NCBI GenBank assembly: GCA_050996405.1
Contig: JBPCRW010000261.1
Coordinates: 1 to 13,889 of the forward strand
DNA length: 13,889 bases
Direction of reading: 5' to 3'
Source of the DNA: JBPCRW01 sp050996405
GTDB taxonomy: Bacteria > Acidobacteriota > Blastocatellia > Pyrinomonadales > Pyrinomonadaceae
Every line of letters begins with the position of its first letter. Positions within the stretch are counted from its first letter, which is position 1. The notes under the pieces are model-generated. The model ran no database searches and was not told the origin of the DNA. It was given only the letters and a program-made list of their open reading frames with translations. Positions 13,888 to 13,889 of this stretch are shown piece after piece. The position numbers and the translations under genes are program-made.

Positions 13888-13889
13888 TC

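Noticed and set aside
1..13889. CRISPR array, insertion sequence, tRNA or rRNA
   Set aside because: No regular spaced repeats, transposase motifs, cloverleaf or rRNA-like stretches were seen on reading.

Overview
The window is almost entirely one long run of minus-strand genes built around a high-affinity, O2-tolerant group 1h [NiFe] hydrogenase (Hhy), the type that lets soil aerobes live on atmospheric H2 during starvation. The organism is probably an aerobic soil acidobacterium of the Blastocatellia/Pyrinomonadales type. That is an inference from the mid-range GC content, the closeness of the gene set to both acidobacterial and actinobacterial hhy loci, and the repeat-rich spacers. Nothing in the window fixes the taxonomy.

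Reading in the direction of transcription (right to left). (1) 13887-11418: the catalytic large subunit hhyL, a long imperfect hairpin, and a NifU-like Fe-S scaffold protein. The small subunit gene is presumably just beyond the right edge. (2) 11403-8385: a block of five uncharacterised genes that travel with group 1h hydrogenases: a 68-aa hydrophilic protein, a DUF5947 protein, a DUF6084 protein, a 357-aa protein and a 106-aa protein. Several of them overlap by 1 to 4 nt. (3) 8310-6433: the hydrogenase maturation endopeptidase, a 59-aa single-span membrane protein, a DUF1440 membrane protein and a YceI-family protein. (4) 6363-5056: hypA and hypB (nickel delivery) and a small cupin-like protein. 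(5) 5042-3795: DUF1003 and DUF488 genes. (6) 3653-757: a redox module of a flavin reductase-like protein, a frameshifted DUF2945 gene, a stand-alone SdhB-type Fe-S protein and a DoxX-like membrane protein. (7) 608-1: the N-terminal third of hypF, which runs off the left edge. It has no complete reading frame here but is unmistakable from its acylphosphatase and double zinc-finger motifs.

How the parts fit together: HypF starts CN-ligand synthesis, HypA and HypB insert nickel, and the endopeptidase trims the C-terminus of HhyL. The NifU-like protein and the DUF block probably assist Fe-S assembly, complex formation or electron transfer. hypC, hypD and hypE are not seen and are probably beyond hypF. 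No tRNA, rRNA, CRISPR array or insertion sequence was found. The main points for a second look are the conserved uncharacterised block, the SdhB/DoxX/flavin-reductase redox module inside the hyp gene set, the hairpin with a T-run directly before the NifU-like gene, the single-base frameshift in the DUF2945 gene, and short repeats in several of the longer spacers.
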